Shown: positions 11,468 through 23,740, numbered from the stretch's first letter. The stretch: DNA of 64,000 nt from Ascaphus truei (GCA_036426205.1 CM071568.1:122843149-122907148); one strand, 5' to 3'. Numbers and translations: made by a program. Notes: generated by a model from the letters alone, not told the origin.

Positions 11468-12941
11468 ATGACAATCTGTCAAAAGAATACCTTTTTAGTT
11501 AACACATGGCACAGTTAAAAATTAAAGCGGTTGGTTTTTGTTGGCTTATTCATTTTGCTTGTTTATTTTTCTCCATTGCAAATTTAGATTTATTTAAGTC
11601 TACAATTTCTTTTCTTTTTTTAGGCTAACATTTTTGTATAACTTGTTCCCTTGTCGGTTTTCCAAGTGGAAACATTTTTAACTGTTGATTTTTACATAAA
11701 GCTGCATTTTCTCCACCCGCCTCCCCATCTTGTACATACCGATTTTGTATATAATTTTATTTTTTACTTGGCCTTTTTTTAACTTGGCATTACTTTCAAA
11801 GTCCTCGTTCTTTGTAGTATCGCTAGTAAAATGGGTGTTGGTTGTACCAGAGGCTCTGAGGTGCACTCCTCATATGTAGAAAAGGTGATAAGTAAAATCA
11901 ATCTTTTAATTGGTAAATTAAAAATAAGGCACATTTTTTTTTGTTATATTTGGGATTCTGCAGCGAGGTACTCTACCCCTTTTCCAGCTACTATCGATAG
12001 TATTTCATTTTGTGATGTTAGGAGTATCTTTTTTTTTTTTTTTTTTAAAGGGGGGAAAAAACTGAAGTTTGAGCAAAACCAAGGATTTTTTTTATTCTGT
12101 TGCCTATTAGAGTAGACCATATACACACTGGTTTAAGTAGGACATGTAATACGTAGGAGGGAGGGGCCGGCAAGCTTCGCTGGTGTACGTATTCTTTAAG
12201 GCTTAAGAATGAGTCGCATAGCTTGTACATCACGAGTCGCAGGAAATGCACGAATAGCTGGCGCTTTCTGGTCTGAAAAGGGGGTGTGGGGTGGAGATAG
12301 TGTTCTAGCTGCAATGTTGCCCTGTACCGCCAATTACTGTTTATTGTACATTGCGTAACTTATTTTTGTTCTGCTGTGTGTGTATATATTTGTTAGTTTA
12401 CAATGCTTGTCGCTGGTTTATTTTGTGATTCTTCGGTCTACTATACATACAATGCAAACATTCTGATGCGCGGCAGACATTGCTCTGCAACACAACTGGA
12501 GGCCTGTCTGACTTCGCCTGCGTGAGGAAATCTATCCTCTTCACTAGCTGTAACATTCAAAGAACACACCATGAACTCTAAACTTGTTGAGCACTTCCTA
12601 CACACTTGGTGACAAACTATTGCTAGTTCATCTACATATTTGGTGAAATGAATATTGATATGCATAATTTCAGACATCTGTAACAATTTTTTCTTATATG
12701 AAAGTCAATAATACCAATTGCCACAATTCTTCAAGGCAGTTTTTTTTTTAAACTGTGATGCCAGGACGTTTTATCCATCTAAATATATATTATATAATTT
12801 ATTAGTAACTTTGGGAAATCAGGAACCTCTAGAAGACGCTTGTGTATGATGCCAGTTTGGCTCGCTCATTTCTACTTTAATGTATTCTGTCTAGTAAAAG
12901 GAATATGTTATCTTTTGCCTATTTGGACTTTATTTGTTTAA

Positions 12942-12947
12942 AATAAA
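12942..12947 (+). terminator. ADNP2: Candidate ADNP2 polyadenylation signal (distal)
   Basis: An AATAAA lies in TTTAAAATAAACATTTC, followed about 25 bp later by a T-rich tract. It would give a 3' UTR of about 1.6 kb. Confidence 0.35.
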
Positions 12948-13689
12948 CATTTCAATGGTATATGAAGGGTACATTTTTTTTCCCCCTCTCAGTGCACTGC
13001 CTTCTTGGATGTATTTTACTGACTCTACAACCCTAATATTTTCTACCACATTTTGCAGAAGCCATACAATCAATGCTCCCGACCCATTATGTTTTCTACT
13101 TGGCCTATTATAAATTAGGGCTGGTAGTAGATTGTCATTACAATTACCAATGATGCCGATTTGAAACTGCAAACCTAACTTTATTTTTTATTCTACCTGA
13201 AGCAGGGGAGAGGGGGGTTTCCCTGAATTTGTGTAGTTACCCATCTGTACTCGATCTGTAGTGGGTCTTTAAAAAAAAAAAAAATGTTGTGACTAAAAAC
13301 ATTACCACAAATGACTGCATGATCGCTGATTGAAAGCTGTGATGTCATCTCCCAATTACATTGCTTCTTTCTATGGACTTCCAGAGCAAGACCTTTTCCC
13401 TATGTAATCACGCAGTGTAGCAATGTCTCTTCCAAACTGTTGTGGGACACTCTGCTTCAGTTAGGCTAAACAAAACAAACCGCTTGAATTTATTTAAGGG
13501 TCTTTCTTCAACACCTACATTGGGGTCACATTTCAGTTATGGTATCTTTGTTCAGTTAAAGTACTTAAGTATTCTGTGAAGCATATGGAAAAAAAGATGG
13601 CGCTGGATGGACTTGTAACAATGATAGTTGGTATTATACTCACTATATATGGAAATTACACCTGCTGCTGGAGTATATAGCAGGGAATC

Positions 13690-14260
13690 TTCAATTCCCC
13701 TATGTATACAGAAAGGGAAAAAAAGTTATATATACGCCTGTATGCCCACAGACCTGGCCAGTCCCCAGTACTGAGGTGGGTAAGGGTATAACACGCACCC
13801 ACAGCAGTGAGGGTGTGCTCGGAGTGTGGTGAGTTGCGTTGCCGGGCCTGGTGTGGAAAGGGTTAACCGTATAATTGCAGAGTCCGGGGTGCCAGTAGTC
13901 GGAGGGTTGATGTCCAAGGGTCGGGCAGGAGAGCAGCGTAGTGGTGTCCAAAGCAGAATCCAGGGGTAGAGCGGTACACGTACTGAAGCCAAGCCGAGAT
14001 CAAACCAGGGAAATCCAAACGGGCAGGGTCAGGAACAAGGAGCTGGAACAGAGAGCTAAGCACAAGTTACTGCACGGCTGTGGCAGGAGACGCGAGACGC
14101 AGGCATCGCACGCAAGACGCGGAAGCTGCAGATGCATCCTGACACCACGGAGAAGACTGAGGTCCAATAACGCTCCGGCCAAGCAGTAGAGGGGGAAGTG
14201 AGACAGCAAGTGAGTCGCAGTACCCCTCAGGATCCCGGCAGCAGTTGCATATTAAAGCTA
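13690..14260. mobile_element. Possible LTR-retrotransposon fragment
   Basis: A moderately GC-rich island in AT-rich surroundings includes AAAGGGTTAACCGTATAATTG and a run of phrases such as AGGAACAAGGAGCTGGAACAG. These are reminiscent of LTR or primer-site-adjacent sequence in amphibian gypsy-like elements. I see no paired LTRs, no target duplication and no pol frame, so the assignment is weak. Confidence 0.25.
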
Positions 14261-15144
14261 AGTGAAGAGGTAAAGCGCCCATATCTGTACTATCAGGGAA
14301 TAATGTGTTAAGAGCTGTGTAGGCTCTAGGTGAAAGGCTACTCACCAGTCTTGCCAAACACACACCTGAATACATCTTCATTCTGTGAGGGCTGTAAACA
14401 GGTGCACAAAGTCTCTTCAGGAGATCTGAGGCTTATTTGACATCTCTTTCCTCTTGCCCAGCCAGCAAATATCAGACACCAGAAGCACACAGTGTTGCCA
14501 TTCCCCATATCACTTATACTAACCAAATCAACAGAAAACTCAGTGTTTCAACCAACACTGTGATATACACTAAAGAACTCATCTTTGGATTTTCTAACAA
14601 GTAGTTCTAAGTGGATGTATCTGTTATACTAAGGTGGACATTAGAAGATCTTTAAGACTGTTACCCATGTATATACAAATACAACATATGTATGCACAAT
14701 CATTTTGCAAGTAACAAGAGTTTTTTTTTAACAGGCCCCTATTAGGGCAATTTTTTATTCAGATTTGACGTTTTATTAGTTTAAATGCTATTTGGTTTAG
14801 TTTACACCCAGTTGGGATATTTCATATTTTTGTATTTTATTTTCAGAACTATTAGGTTTTTGATATTATTAAAAGTATATTTGTCTCGCACACATTTAGA
14901 GTGTGGTCTCATTTGAAATCTCTTGACCTCTAAGAACTATGGTTATTTTTTAACTGATTCCGTGCGCAGGAGTATATATATATAACTTTTTTTTCCTATT
15001 CTGTGAAGCAGTTCCTTGCGTTAGACAACATGATCTACCCCCAGCGTGGCATGTGTGGCCCATGGCTCTAAAAAGGGCTGCACATACAGTGCATCAGCAG
15101 AATGGGCATTGCACCTGTGGGTAGAAGCGTCACCCACTCCAGTC

Positions 15145-15685
15145 AGCTTCTTAAGGCTAAGGCCCCGCTGTCTCAGACCACGCGCCCGCACTGCAGACAG
15201 GTGGCGCGTGGAGAGGCACTTGGGGCTTTCTGCGGTCCAAAGGGAGCATTTTTGCGAGCGGGTGGCGTGGCCAAATGGGTCATGGGGTGCGGCCATGACA
15301 GGGGGACGTGGCCAAAAACAGGTCAGGGGGTGGCAATGTCTCTGCAGCTCCCCGCCCCCCAACCCGGTCTCTGCAGCTCCCCGCCACCCCCACACTGGTC
15401 TCTGCAACTCCCGGCAAACAGAGACATCTGGGAGGGGAGGAGCCATGCACTGAACTCAGTGACACGGCTGCCTCAGACTTCCCTCCTAGCCGCCTCCCTC
15501 CCGCAGCTCCTTCCCTCCTCCCCCTCCTCCTCCTCATTGGCTGACTGCAGCACCACGTGATGCGTCAGCGCTTCTGTTCACCAGATGCTTGCAGCATCGG
15601 CCGGCTGACGCGTCACAGCACGCAGTCAGCCCCGTCGGAAGGAGCCAGCGGGGACCTCCAGACTGAAGGGTTTGCAGCCTAATGT
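15145..15685. repeat. GC-rich MITE-like repeat with internal minisatellite
   Basis: A GC- and CpG-rich block begins with TTAAGGCTAAGGCCCCGCTG and ends near GCAGCCTAATGTAA, a pattern shared with the Harbinger-like MITEs elsewhere in the window. It contains about three imperfect copies of a 30-bp unit with TCTCTGCAGCTCCCCGCC at 15339-15412. Short open frames here are by-products of base composition. Confidence 0.4.
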
Positions 15686-16624
15686 AATACTGAATACTGT
15701 CCCACTCCGTGCTGATCACTAGTACTCTGTAAGGAGCGGTCATGAGGCAGCTGAGAGAATTGAAAAGTGTTCCGATTCATACCAGCAACATGTCCACTCC
15801 CTGGAGGAAGGTGGATCAGGATGCAAAGGTGGCCAGTGGTTGGGGGACACAGGTGAAGCCCAACAATGGTTTAGTCCTAAACATTTTAAAAAGCTGACTT
15901 TGCAGCATATTGAATAGGGGTCTTAATCAATGGCCTCACATTTTAGATGTGATGTAGAAACTAACTTGCGTGTAACAGGAAAAATCTAAGAGTTTTAAAT
16001 GAGTAGAAGGGGGGAAAAAGCACAAATACAAAATGGTTTCAAAATATCTACAGAGTAAAACACCAAAAGGCTACCGTTTACTTTCATAAAAGTCACATGA
16101 CTGAGGCATGACATTTTTTTAAAGTGGTGTATCACAAGTTTAGTTAAGTTCGTCACTTCATTATGCCAGAAAAATTCTGTTCTTGGTTTGTTGTTGCGAG
16201 TCCTCAGTTATACAAAACAAATCCTTTTTTTTTTTTTTTTTAAAGCCCTTGGCACACAGGAATTAAATAATTGGTTGAACTGATCAGTCTATTAACCATT
16301 TATATGGTATACAAAGAAGGTTTCTTTGTTCAGAAATAATGTGCATGCAATTCAAGATATACATATTTTTATTTTAGAAAATTGCAGTAACATTGTTCTA
16401 GGTTGATTCAAAGAACAGTAGAACATTTGTGTAAGCCCTTTAATTCATATTGAAAGGTAAATATAAATTTGCATAGACTGCAGTTACAATAACACAGTGC
16501 GGTATTTCTTTAAACATGCACTGTACTAAATCTGAAATTAAGTTGTACATAAATATACCAAAATTAATGTAAAAACGAATAGTAGCAAAAATCTTCCAAA
16601 ACTAATCATTGCAAGTTTAATACA

Positions 16625-16630
16625 TTTATT
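16625..16630 (-). terminator. BLOC1S4: Candidate BLOC1S4 polyadenylation signal
   Basis: TTTATT on the plus strand is AATAAA on the minus strand, about 200 bp past the BLOC1S4 stop codon. It is the nearest canonical hexamer I saw downstream. Confidence 0.4.
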
Positions 16631-16827
16631 TGCATATCTTAATATCCTCTCAATCTTCTGGCAATGAAGCTGCATAGGAAGACTTTCAATAATATTTAGT
16701 AGTGTCGGGTAAATGAAGCATTTAGCCCAGTGTGAAAGTGGAGTACTGGGTTGTTTTCCATAGTAACGTCCATTCTCCTTTTTTCTATCGAGTACAGATC
16801 CACTTTGACACCTTTTTATGAATCAGA

Positions 16828-16917
16828 TCAACTGTTATTGGAGAAGTAGTCCTCAGTCTTCAGCACTATGGGAGGCTCATATCGCATATGCGGCTGTCTT
16901 GGAGACGACGCAGATTT
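16828..16917 (-). CDS. BLOC1S4: BLOC1S4 exon 5 (C-terminus)
   Basis: The exon follows TCTTCCCAG and encodes 29 residues plus TGA. It begins KSASSPRQP and ends with the segment LKTEDYFSNNS. The TEDYF motif near the C-terminus is shared with mammalian BLOC1S4 (cappuccino). Phase 0 start. Confidence 0.85.
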   Translation of the reverse strand, partial: KSASSPRQPHMRYEPPIVLKTEDYFSNNS

Positions 16918-19900
16918 CTGGGAAGAGATCAGTAAATGTACTATGGTTACTTTTTTCTTTATGAAATGGATATTAAATATAGTTGTTTCCATTTTTTTAT
17001 GACTTCCATTGGACCAGTACATTGTATGTACTGCATCCTTAAAATCAATTACCAAAGAGGGCACGCAATTTTAATTCTTATTGCACATAGGTTAAAGCTG
17101 CAATTACCAAATTAGGTTGTTTTTTTGTTTCCCTTCTAAGGCAGGGTACATTGAATCCAACAATACTTACAGTTTTATTACTAGTAAACAGAATATATGA
17201 TGTTGCGACTTTATGGTCACTGGTGTATTGTTTCCATGTGACTAGTATTCTTGTATAGTAAATGCCAGATATTACAAACTGAAGATCTGAGTACCATGAT
17301 TCAGCTCTGGGCGAGCGCCTCAGGTAATCCAAGAAGTTATGCTGCATGAATTGCTGCGGGTGTTCATACCCCAAAGCGCTAAAGACATTTCGGAGTATTT
17401 GGGGCGAGCAACATTCAAGCCAGAATAACGATATGGAGTCGTTCACATATCAGTTATTCATTCTTTGAATGTGGTTCTCATCAAATATTTACCCGTAACC
17501 AAAGAAAAATGAAAAGCTAGCAACGTAATACAAGGATCAACTGATCTCACAAAAATTGTATTAAAAAAGGATCAAGTGTTGATATGATAGTCAATACTTA
17601 CAGCTGGAGAAAAGAAGGGTGGTACACTAATGTTCCGGAAGATTTTCTTGAAGGGATTAGGAAATGCTCCCAAATTTGTTTCTGCTTGTGTGACTTGCTC
17701 TTCCATCAAAGTAACATTGCTTCCAACCTTTTTCACAAAGGCCTATTTACCAAGCAAACAGAATGAAACCATTGATCGCAATGCTAGAGAAGTAAGGTTG
17801 GCAACTGAAGTGCCCCAACAGAACTACATTACTGGACAACATGTTACTTTTTTAGAGTAAAGGAGAATAGGTCACATATACAGAGAGGTGCTATTGGTGG
17901 CCAGTTATGATTATTACCCATCTGTCTTTAACATGTGCCCCGAGGTAAGGTATTTATGCAATTAATTCATCACGAGCAAAAGTCTTTGAAGAGATAAAAG
18001 AACTGCGGCTACCTTTGGAGTTCCCCTACAAAGCAGAAATTAAAATTTTGTGTTTAAAAAAAAAAAAAAACACTTTCAAAAGAATGTAATGTGATAGCTG
18101 GCCCCTTTACCAATAAATACGTTAGTTGGCACTTCAATGAAGAGGTACATAAAGGCAACTATGAAGTTTTGAAAGCTCTGCACCATTTCATCTGAAGAAC
18201 TAATTTTGGTCTCCTAAAATCTACCACGCAGGTACATTTCTTCCAGACCAAAACAGTTAGTATAACTTTCAATTACACTTAAATGCACACATACATACCT
18301 CAAGCAAGTCGATTTTACTATATAATTTTCTCATTTCTCCAGCTTTGGCGTAAATAACAGGTACCTTTTCGTTAACTACTTGAGATGTATCATTTCGAAT
18401 CTGTTAAAAAAGTAAATATATAAAGTATATCACTCACAAATGCATAGTCATTTACAAAAGCCTATATGGATATGTCTTAATAACCTAAACAAAGCCTGAA
18501 TACTGATGTACAGTAGTCATCTGTATTCAGAGTCTCTCCATGACAGTACACACAATAGGGATTTATGCCCCTATTACTGCGGGGAAGGATCAATTCTGCC
18601 ACCAATTAAAAAGGCTCCTCATCTAAGAACTCAGTTATTCGTTTAGCCAACATCAGAGAGAAATACCTAAAGCGCAATGGAAAGAAGGGAAAGAAAAAAA
18701 ACAGTGTGATCTGTGAGCCCCCACTTAAAGATTTTCAGAATTTACAAAGCATAGTCTTGATGAGGCAAATCGCAAAAGGTTCTTGTAGAAGGAATCCACT
18801 TTTTTGTATCCTTTGTAACAATGCTTCTGGAGGTACTTGCATTACATTTGCACTTGCAAAGGCATAAAAGGAAGAGGGGAAATGTTTAAAAGCAGTCCAT
18901 CTAGAGTGGGAGCTATCTGGAAGAAAAGTGCTCTAAGCAATCATTCCAAACTTACCCTAAATTGAGGCTAACATATCTCATTTAGAATGTCGAATGAATG
19001 TGTTATACGAGTACCGTTCTGTTACTTACACAAGTCATTTTTCAATACATGTTCTAATCCATTTCGCAATGGAAGAAAGTAAAGCAACATAACATCTCCT
19101 TTTCACGAAGAGGACAATGAACAATTTGTCAGACCTGATTTATTGACATAGCGTGGTAATGCTCTCACCACATCTAAAACAGTTCAAGTGCTTTTTGTAA
19201 ATCTCACTTTGGATCTGGACAAAATGAGGGTACAATAATGTCCTGAATCATGTGGAAATCAAACAACTTTTGCCTGAAATTGTGGCACTGGTCGCATGAC
19301 AATTTTATCTTTGTGAATCCTGAAGTATGGAGCTGTACATTACAAAGCTTGTAATTCTCCAACCCTTCCAGCTGATGTAATATCTAAGAAACACTGCTTT
19401 GACAGTTAACCATTTGTCTAATAAATGGTGTGAAGATTGAAAAGTAACAGAAGGTAGAATTTCCAGGACTAGATTCAGGTCCCATGTAGGAACCAGAGGA
19501 TGAATTCTAGGTCCCGGCTTTATTAACAGTTTCCAGGATGTGCATGATATTTTTCACGTTCGCCAAACAGGGTTCAAATAAAACTCCCAGAATCGATACC
19601 TGAACCTTAAGGGAGCTTGGACTGAGACCATTCTCATATCCCCTCTGCAGAAATTCCAGAATGTCTGGAATCTGAACCTTTGCAATGCTGCACCAGCTGG
19701 GAATAGCTAACCATACTATGTAACAGATCTTAGATGTTGACACATTTCCAACCCAAAAAAAACTATTTTCGTCAAATACAGCTTCTTCCTCACCAGCTGT
19801 TATGGCCATAAGGGGAGATTTGTGATGCTTGATTGGGCCCTGTGTAATAATATCTGGAAGAAGAGGGAGTCTCCATGTGGAATCTAGAGAAATCTTGACA

Positions 19901-21151
19901 TGGTCCTCAAACCAGGGTCTTCTTGGCCAGAATGGGGCTAAGACTATGGCTTCCATCTTACTCTCTGAATATAGGTAGGAGGGAAATTTTTTACATAACT
20001 TCTCTGTATGTTGCCTTTCTGGGTGATGCTCCTGGAACAAAAACATTAGAAGCTTTGCATTGTTGTCTGCTGCTATGATGTCCATCACCAACAAACCACA
20101 TCTGGATACTATGCAACTGAAAATGTCTCCCTTCAAAGACTATTCTCCTGGATGGATTCTGTAGCAACTTAAGAAAAATGCAGACATTTGATTTCCCTGC
20201 TATATATTGGCTTTGATATGTGGAACATGCTTCTTTGCTCAGTTTAAGATTCTTAAGACTGCTCTCATTGCCTATGAACTCCACGTGCCTCTCTGCCGTG
20301 GCTGAAACGTGAAATAGCTCAAAATACTGCTCTGATCTCTAAAATGTTTAGCGGGAGGACGGCTTCTGCAGCTGAGCAACTGCTGGCATCAGTGAACAAT
20401 ATGTTCCATGCTACGATCCGTAAAGCTGCCAGCTGAGATTTGACATATCTTCTCACAATCTTAAGCTTTCTACAGTGAGAAGAGTTGGATGAATCTCTTG
20501 AAAATAATTTTTCAGATTCTTGTCTTCAGAAGTTGCCCTGAAAAGGCCCGAGATGAAATTGTGCCACGGCACTACTACTACAGGTATGGCGGAGTTAAAT
20601 AGGCCCAGTAGCGTAAACAAATAACAATGTTTTGGGTCTACTTAAGTGGCAGTGCATCTTTTAACCACTTCATGAATGAATACATATTAACCACTTGACC
20701 ACTATTTTGAGTGTGTGGGCAAGTTGCGGGTCTATAAATATGTGGGTAAGAGTGTGGGCAAGTATGTAGGTCTGTGAGTATGTGGGTAAGAGTGTGGGTG
20801 TGTGTAAGGGGGAGAGAGAAGACAGTGGAGACAGAAGATTCCGGGGAGAAGTGGAGAAAAGAGGAGGGAGATAAATAAAAGCAATAATACAGCATAATTA
20901 GGGATGCTATTAGACAAATACCATTACAATATTTATTTTTCTGATGTAATTTGTTTTAGAAATAATTTTTTTATGTGTCCGGTTATTACTTTTGGAAATC
21001 TGGTCACCCTAGCCTCTCACCATATCAAAAATATTTTTTTTCCCCAAATGGAGTAATGAGACAATTTGATATTATTTATGTTTACCAGATTACTTTTGAG
21101 GTGAGTAACCAGCCCTTTAAAACACATTTTTCATTATATATATATATAAAA

Positions 21152-21197
<46 letters not shown>

Positions 21198-23604
21198 CAA
21201 TTTAAATGCATTCCATGCCATTTTTGAAGTGAAAATTCTTTGCGCGCACCTACCACACGAGAAAATTTCCCTGGCAGTAAATGGACTTGATGGTGACGGA
21301 AGTGACGTCACTGCTGGCACAAGAGGCCATCAGCGACGTCAGTGTTGCCAGCTTGCAACACCACCAGTCACCAGAGAGGAGGAAGGCAGCACTGGATTCC
21401 GCAGGGGCCTCCCGCGCGAGGCAAGGTGCGCATGCGGTGCTCAGAGCGCAGAGGCCTCCGGTGCGCCCGCACAAAGGCCTCCGGCGCTCATGCGCACTGA
21501 CCCAACAGCAGCAGCATAGGGACACACACAGACACACACAGACACACACACAAGAAATTCACAGTTCGTATAAATATAGAAGTGCAAATAGCTGAAACAG
21601 GGCGTGTGTGCCGAGCATGCGCGTTCTAACTCAAACTTGTTTGCATTGCCACTGAAATTGTTTTGATTTTTCATTGAAAACAGTACCATCACAAATACAA
21701 TTTATGTGACAAAACGGTGACAAAAGACAAAGAAGTTTCATTTAAAATGCGCGTGCTCGATACACACTTTTTTTTTTTTGTAGATTATTATTACATACTA
21801 CAGAGATGAGCAAACATTTTAAGTACTTGCGTCACTGGCCACATTTGTAAGGCCTACTCAATTTTCCCTTTAGTAATTGTACAGAAAAAACAAACTGCAA
21901 TAATTTAAAAAATATTTTTTTTTACTTTTATATTTACTTTTTTTTTAATTTAGAATCATTGTATGGAAGGCCACTTTAAAAATATAACTAGTTACATTTT
22001 GTTTTAATAAATACATTGCCCACCTCAAATACTTACCATATCGAGCATCCCAACAAACTCATCAACTCGAATCAGCAGATCTTCTAAACTCTTCTCTAAA
22101 CCCTCAATCTGAAGAGAAATTCATTAAATAATATACAAGCTGCGATGACAAGCACATGCAAGACATTAATTATATCTTCAGAATCATCTAAGGCTGGGGC
22201 CATGGTACTGCAGGCCGTGCGGAGGCGTCCACACGCTGAGCGACCAGACTGCTTTAAGGCAGTGTTGGCGCCCATGTGGCGTGCGGGCGCATCTGCGCGG
22301 AAGCAGAAGGGGGCGCGCGTTGCGTGAGAAATCAGAAAAACAGAATCATCTTACACCTTTGTGAACTTTTTAAACAAATCCTGTTAAAAATGTACACCTT
22401 TATTTTTATGCTTTCTTTCACATTTACAACACTAATGTGCATGTTGACACAAAGGTTAATAGTTTGACAATATACTGGAAGATAAGATGCGAGAGGCTTC
22501 AGTTATGAAAAGTTCCCACGTTGGTCCATTACAAGATATTAAAACTTAAAACAAGTCTATACAAACTCCAGGAACTGGGACAGAGCTGGATCTGCCAGAT
22601 CTACGGATTTCATTCAAATTATAAGTACATCTAAAAATATAAGGCACATTAAAGCAAAATAATGTATGTATCCAGCCGGATCTGGCCGTGATAGTTTGAA
22701 TTGGACATAGATCGAGCAAAATCCCAGCATGTATGTGAATATTTGTATGAATTGTTGCATGGGTCCGGGAGGATCTGACAAGCTTTGTGAATTATGCATT
22801 ATTGAATGAGCAGATTCAGCTTTCACCCACATCCCAGGTCCATAACAATAATGGTATTACCTATAGGTTTAAAAAACAATAAATTACATAAAATGCTCTG
22901 TTACCTCAAAAATGTAACATGTTTTTTTTTTAAGTGAGCTAAAAAGCAGATTACCAATTTGTTTTTATTTATTACATCACTTCCCAATCTCCCTTGTGGG
23001 TATTTACAGGACAACAAAACGTAGAATAATATCTTATTAGGTGGGACTAAAACAAAAACAGGACTTTATTACACGGTCCTAAAGATTTAGAACGCATCTT
23101 ATTGCTATGCTTGTCAGGGTGAGATGACTGACCATGTCTTCTTAGATAAATTAAATGAATATAGAAAGCAAACCCCGAACATAATTCCAAGAAAAACACA
23201 TATATATATTTTTTTTTAAGGGGGAGGGTAAAAGATGGCGGCGCCCATTGCCAGCACGTGCTAACAACTATACAGCTGCGCGCGGACACGCACCATTTCA
23301 AATGACATCACAATGGCTGCCTACAAATTACGCCCCGCACATGTGAGCGCCTAGCAACAAGCCCCGCAGACCACGCCCCCACCTCCTGGCCGGCCGTGTC
23401 TTCCGGTAGCAGGCAGGCGGAGAAGCCGCTGGCTGCCTCCCTGATGAGGGCGTCTGACGGAGAAGCGCCGGCCCCCCACTCCTCGCCCTCCGCCAGCAGC
23501 CCCGAGGCGCCGCTGCACGCACTGTGGCTCTGGGACACGTTGCCGCTGTCCGCGGGGCTGCTCCGCGCCGCCGCCTCCTCCCCCTCCGGCCCCGCGTCCT
23601 GCAT
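16828..23604 (-). CDS. BLOC1S4: BLOC1S4 (cappuccino) gene, five coding exons
   Basis: Exons 23604-23383, 22108-22037, 18400-18299, 17742-17602 and 16917-16828 join to a 208-residue protein, close to the roughly 217 residues of the mammalian form. It is a small, largely helical subunit of BLOC-1, the cytosolic complex that sorts cargo from endosomes to lysosome-related organelles such as melanosomes and platelet dense granules. The acidic, Ser-rich N-terminus with NVSQSHSACSG leads into LEDLLIRVDEFVGMLDM, then DTSQVVNEKVP, then a predicted coiled-coil stretch AFVKKVGSNVTLMEEQV. All four introns are phase 0, with GT-AG ends. The ATG at 23604 is chosen because it opens the frame in the CpG-rich region and the protein aligns from there. 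The gene is convergent with ADNP2 and in tandem with PARD6G. Human BLOC1S4 is intronless and lies elsewhere. Confidence 0.92.
17602..17742 (-). CDS. BLOC1S4: BLOC1S4 exon 4
   Basis: 47 codons between an AAATAG acceptor and a GTAAGT donor. Translation begins AFVKKVGSNVTLMEEQV and continues with AETNLGAFPNPFKKIF, the most conserved helical part of the family. Phase 0 at both ends. Confidence 0.92.
18299..18400 (-). CDS. BLOC1S4: BLOC1S4 exon 3
   Basis: 34 codons between a TTAACAG acceptor and a GTATGT donor. It encodes IRNDTSQVVNEKVP, then YAKAGEMRKLYSKIDLLE, matching the central helix of BLOC1S4. Phase 0 at both ends. Confidence 0.93.
18540..20640 (-). mobile_element. Decayed DIRS-type tyrosine-recombinase retrotransposon
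   Basis: Read on the minus strand, the order is a reverse transcriptase/RNase H-like tail, then a tyrosine-recombinase-like region. Recognisable motifs are ESKMEAIVLAPFWPRRPWF, PLLPDIITQGP, ILEFLQRGYENGLSPSSLKV and, further on, VPTWDLNLVLE. These are typical of DIRS elements. Only 19507-20136 stays open for long; the rest is broken by stops and frameshifts, so it is a fossil. It lies in BLOC1S4 intron 2 in the same orientation as the gene. The outer boundaries are approximate. Confidence 0.75.
20712..20799. repeat. Two-copy tandem repeat, about 38 bp
   Basis: Two adjacent copies share TATGTGGGTAAGAGTGTGGG. It lies in BLOC1S4 intron 2, next to a purine-rich stretch. Confidence 0.6.
21134..21194. 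repeat. (AT)n microsatellite
   Basis: About 60 bp of nearly pure TA dinucleotide interrupted once by an A-run, in BLOC1S4 intron 2. Confidence 0.9.
21520..21768. repeat. Palindromic repeat beside a GACACACACA tract
   Basis: Three GACACACACA units lead into a unit that is itself an imperfect palindrome: GTGTGTGCCGAGCATGCGCG at about 21604 faces TGCGCGTGCTCGATACACAC near 21768. A related copy lies inverted at 54131-54335, sharing the flank AAGTGCAAATAGCTGA and the simple-repeat tract at the same end. Confidence 0.7.
22037..22108 (-). CDS. BLOC1S4: BLOC1S4 exon 2
   Basis: 24 codons between a CTCTTCAG acceptor and a GTAAGT donor. It encodes IEGLEKSLEDLLIRVDEF followed by VGMLDM, a signature stretch of BLOC1S4. 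Phase 0 at both ends. Confidence 0.93.
22188..22323. repeat. GC-rich MITE-like fragment
   Basis: A short CpG-rich block in BLOC1S4 intron 1 starts CTAAGGCTGGGGCCATGG and ends abruptly after GGGGGCGCGCGTTGCG. Its start resembles the ends of the TWA-flanked MITEs at 60123 and 46909. No matching second terminus is seen. Confidence 0.3.
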
Positions 23605-23740
23605 TGTGACGCACACAGGCGCTGTGCCGCTATCCTAGAGGCTGAGACCAGGGTAAACAGTGCGCCAGCGCGTCATAATCACGCGGGGAACATGTGACAC
23701 GACCAGAGGAGGATCTCGTCTAGGTGACGGAAGCTGAGAA
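23220..23740 (-). promoter_or_regulatory. BLOC1S4: CpG-rich promoter region of BLOC1S4
   Basis: A sharp rise in CpG and GC content surrounds exon 1 and its upstream flank, in otherwise AT-rich DNA. AAGATGGCGGC at 23232-23242 (plus strand, in intron 1) fits a YY1-type site. No TATA box is obvious upstream of the ATG. The transcription start cannot be placed from sequence alone. Confidence 0.65.
23383..23604 (-). CDS. BLOC1S4: BLOC1S4 exon 1 (N-terminus)
   Basis: 74 codons from the ATG at 23604 to a donor GTGGGG at 23382. The protein starts MQDAGPEGEEAAARSS, contains SGNVSQSHSACSGASG and ends FSACLLPEDTAGQE. The weakly conserved acidic start and the conserved SQSHS and ACLLP motifs fit BLOC1S4. 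Reading past the donor would give a non-homologous basic tail. Confidence 0.9.

Larger units (their letters stand above)
11313..12970 (+). other. ADNP2: ADNP2 3' untranslated region (putative)
   Basis: AT-rich sequence without an open frame follows the stop codon. Overlapping AATAAA hexamers occur at 11458-11467 and another at 12942-12947, so short and long 3' ends are both possible. The extent is inferred; no transcript evidence is available. Confidence 0.5.
12971..16624. other. Intergenic region between convergent ADNP2 and BLOC1S4
   Basis: No gene is recognised. It contains repeat-like blocks at about 13690-14260 and 15145-15685, described separately; the rest is AT-rich and unremarkable. 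Confidence 0.5.

Noticed and set aside
15021..15560. Cluster of overlapping frames on both strands
   Set aside because: GC-rich MITE-like block with internal minisatellite; frames overlap in all phases and show no homology.
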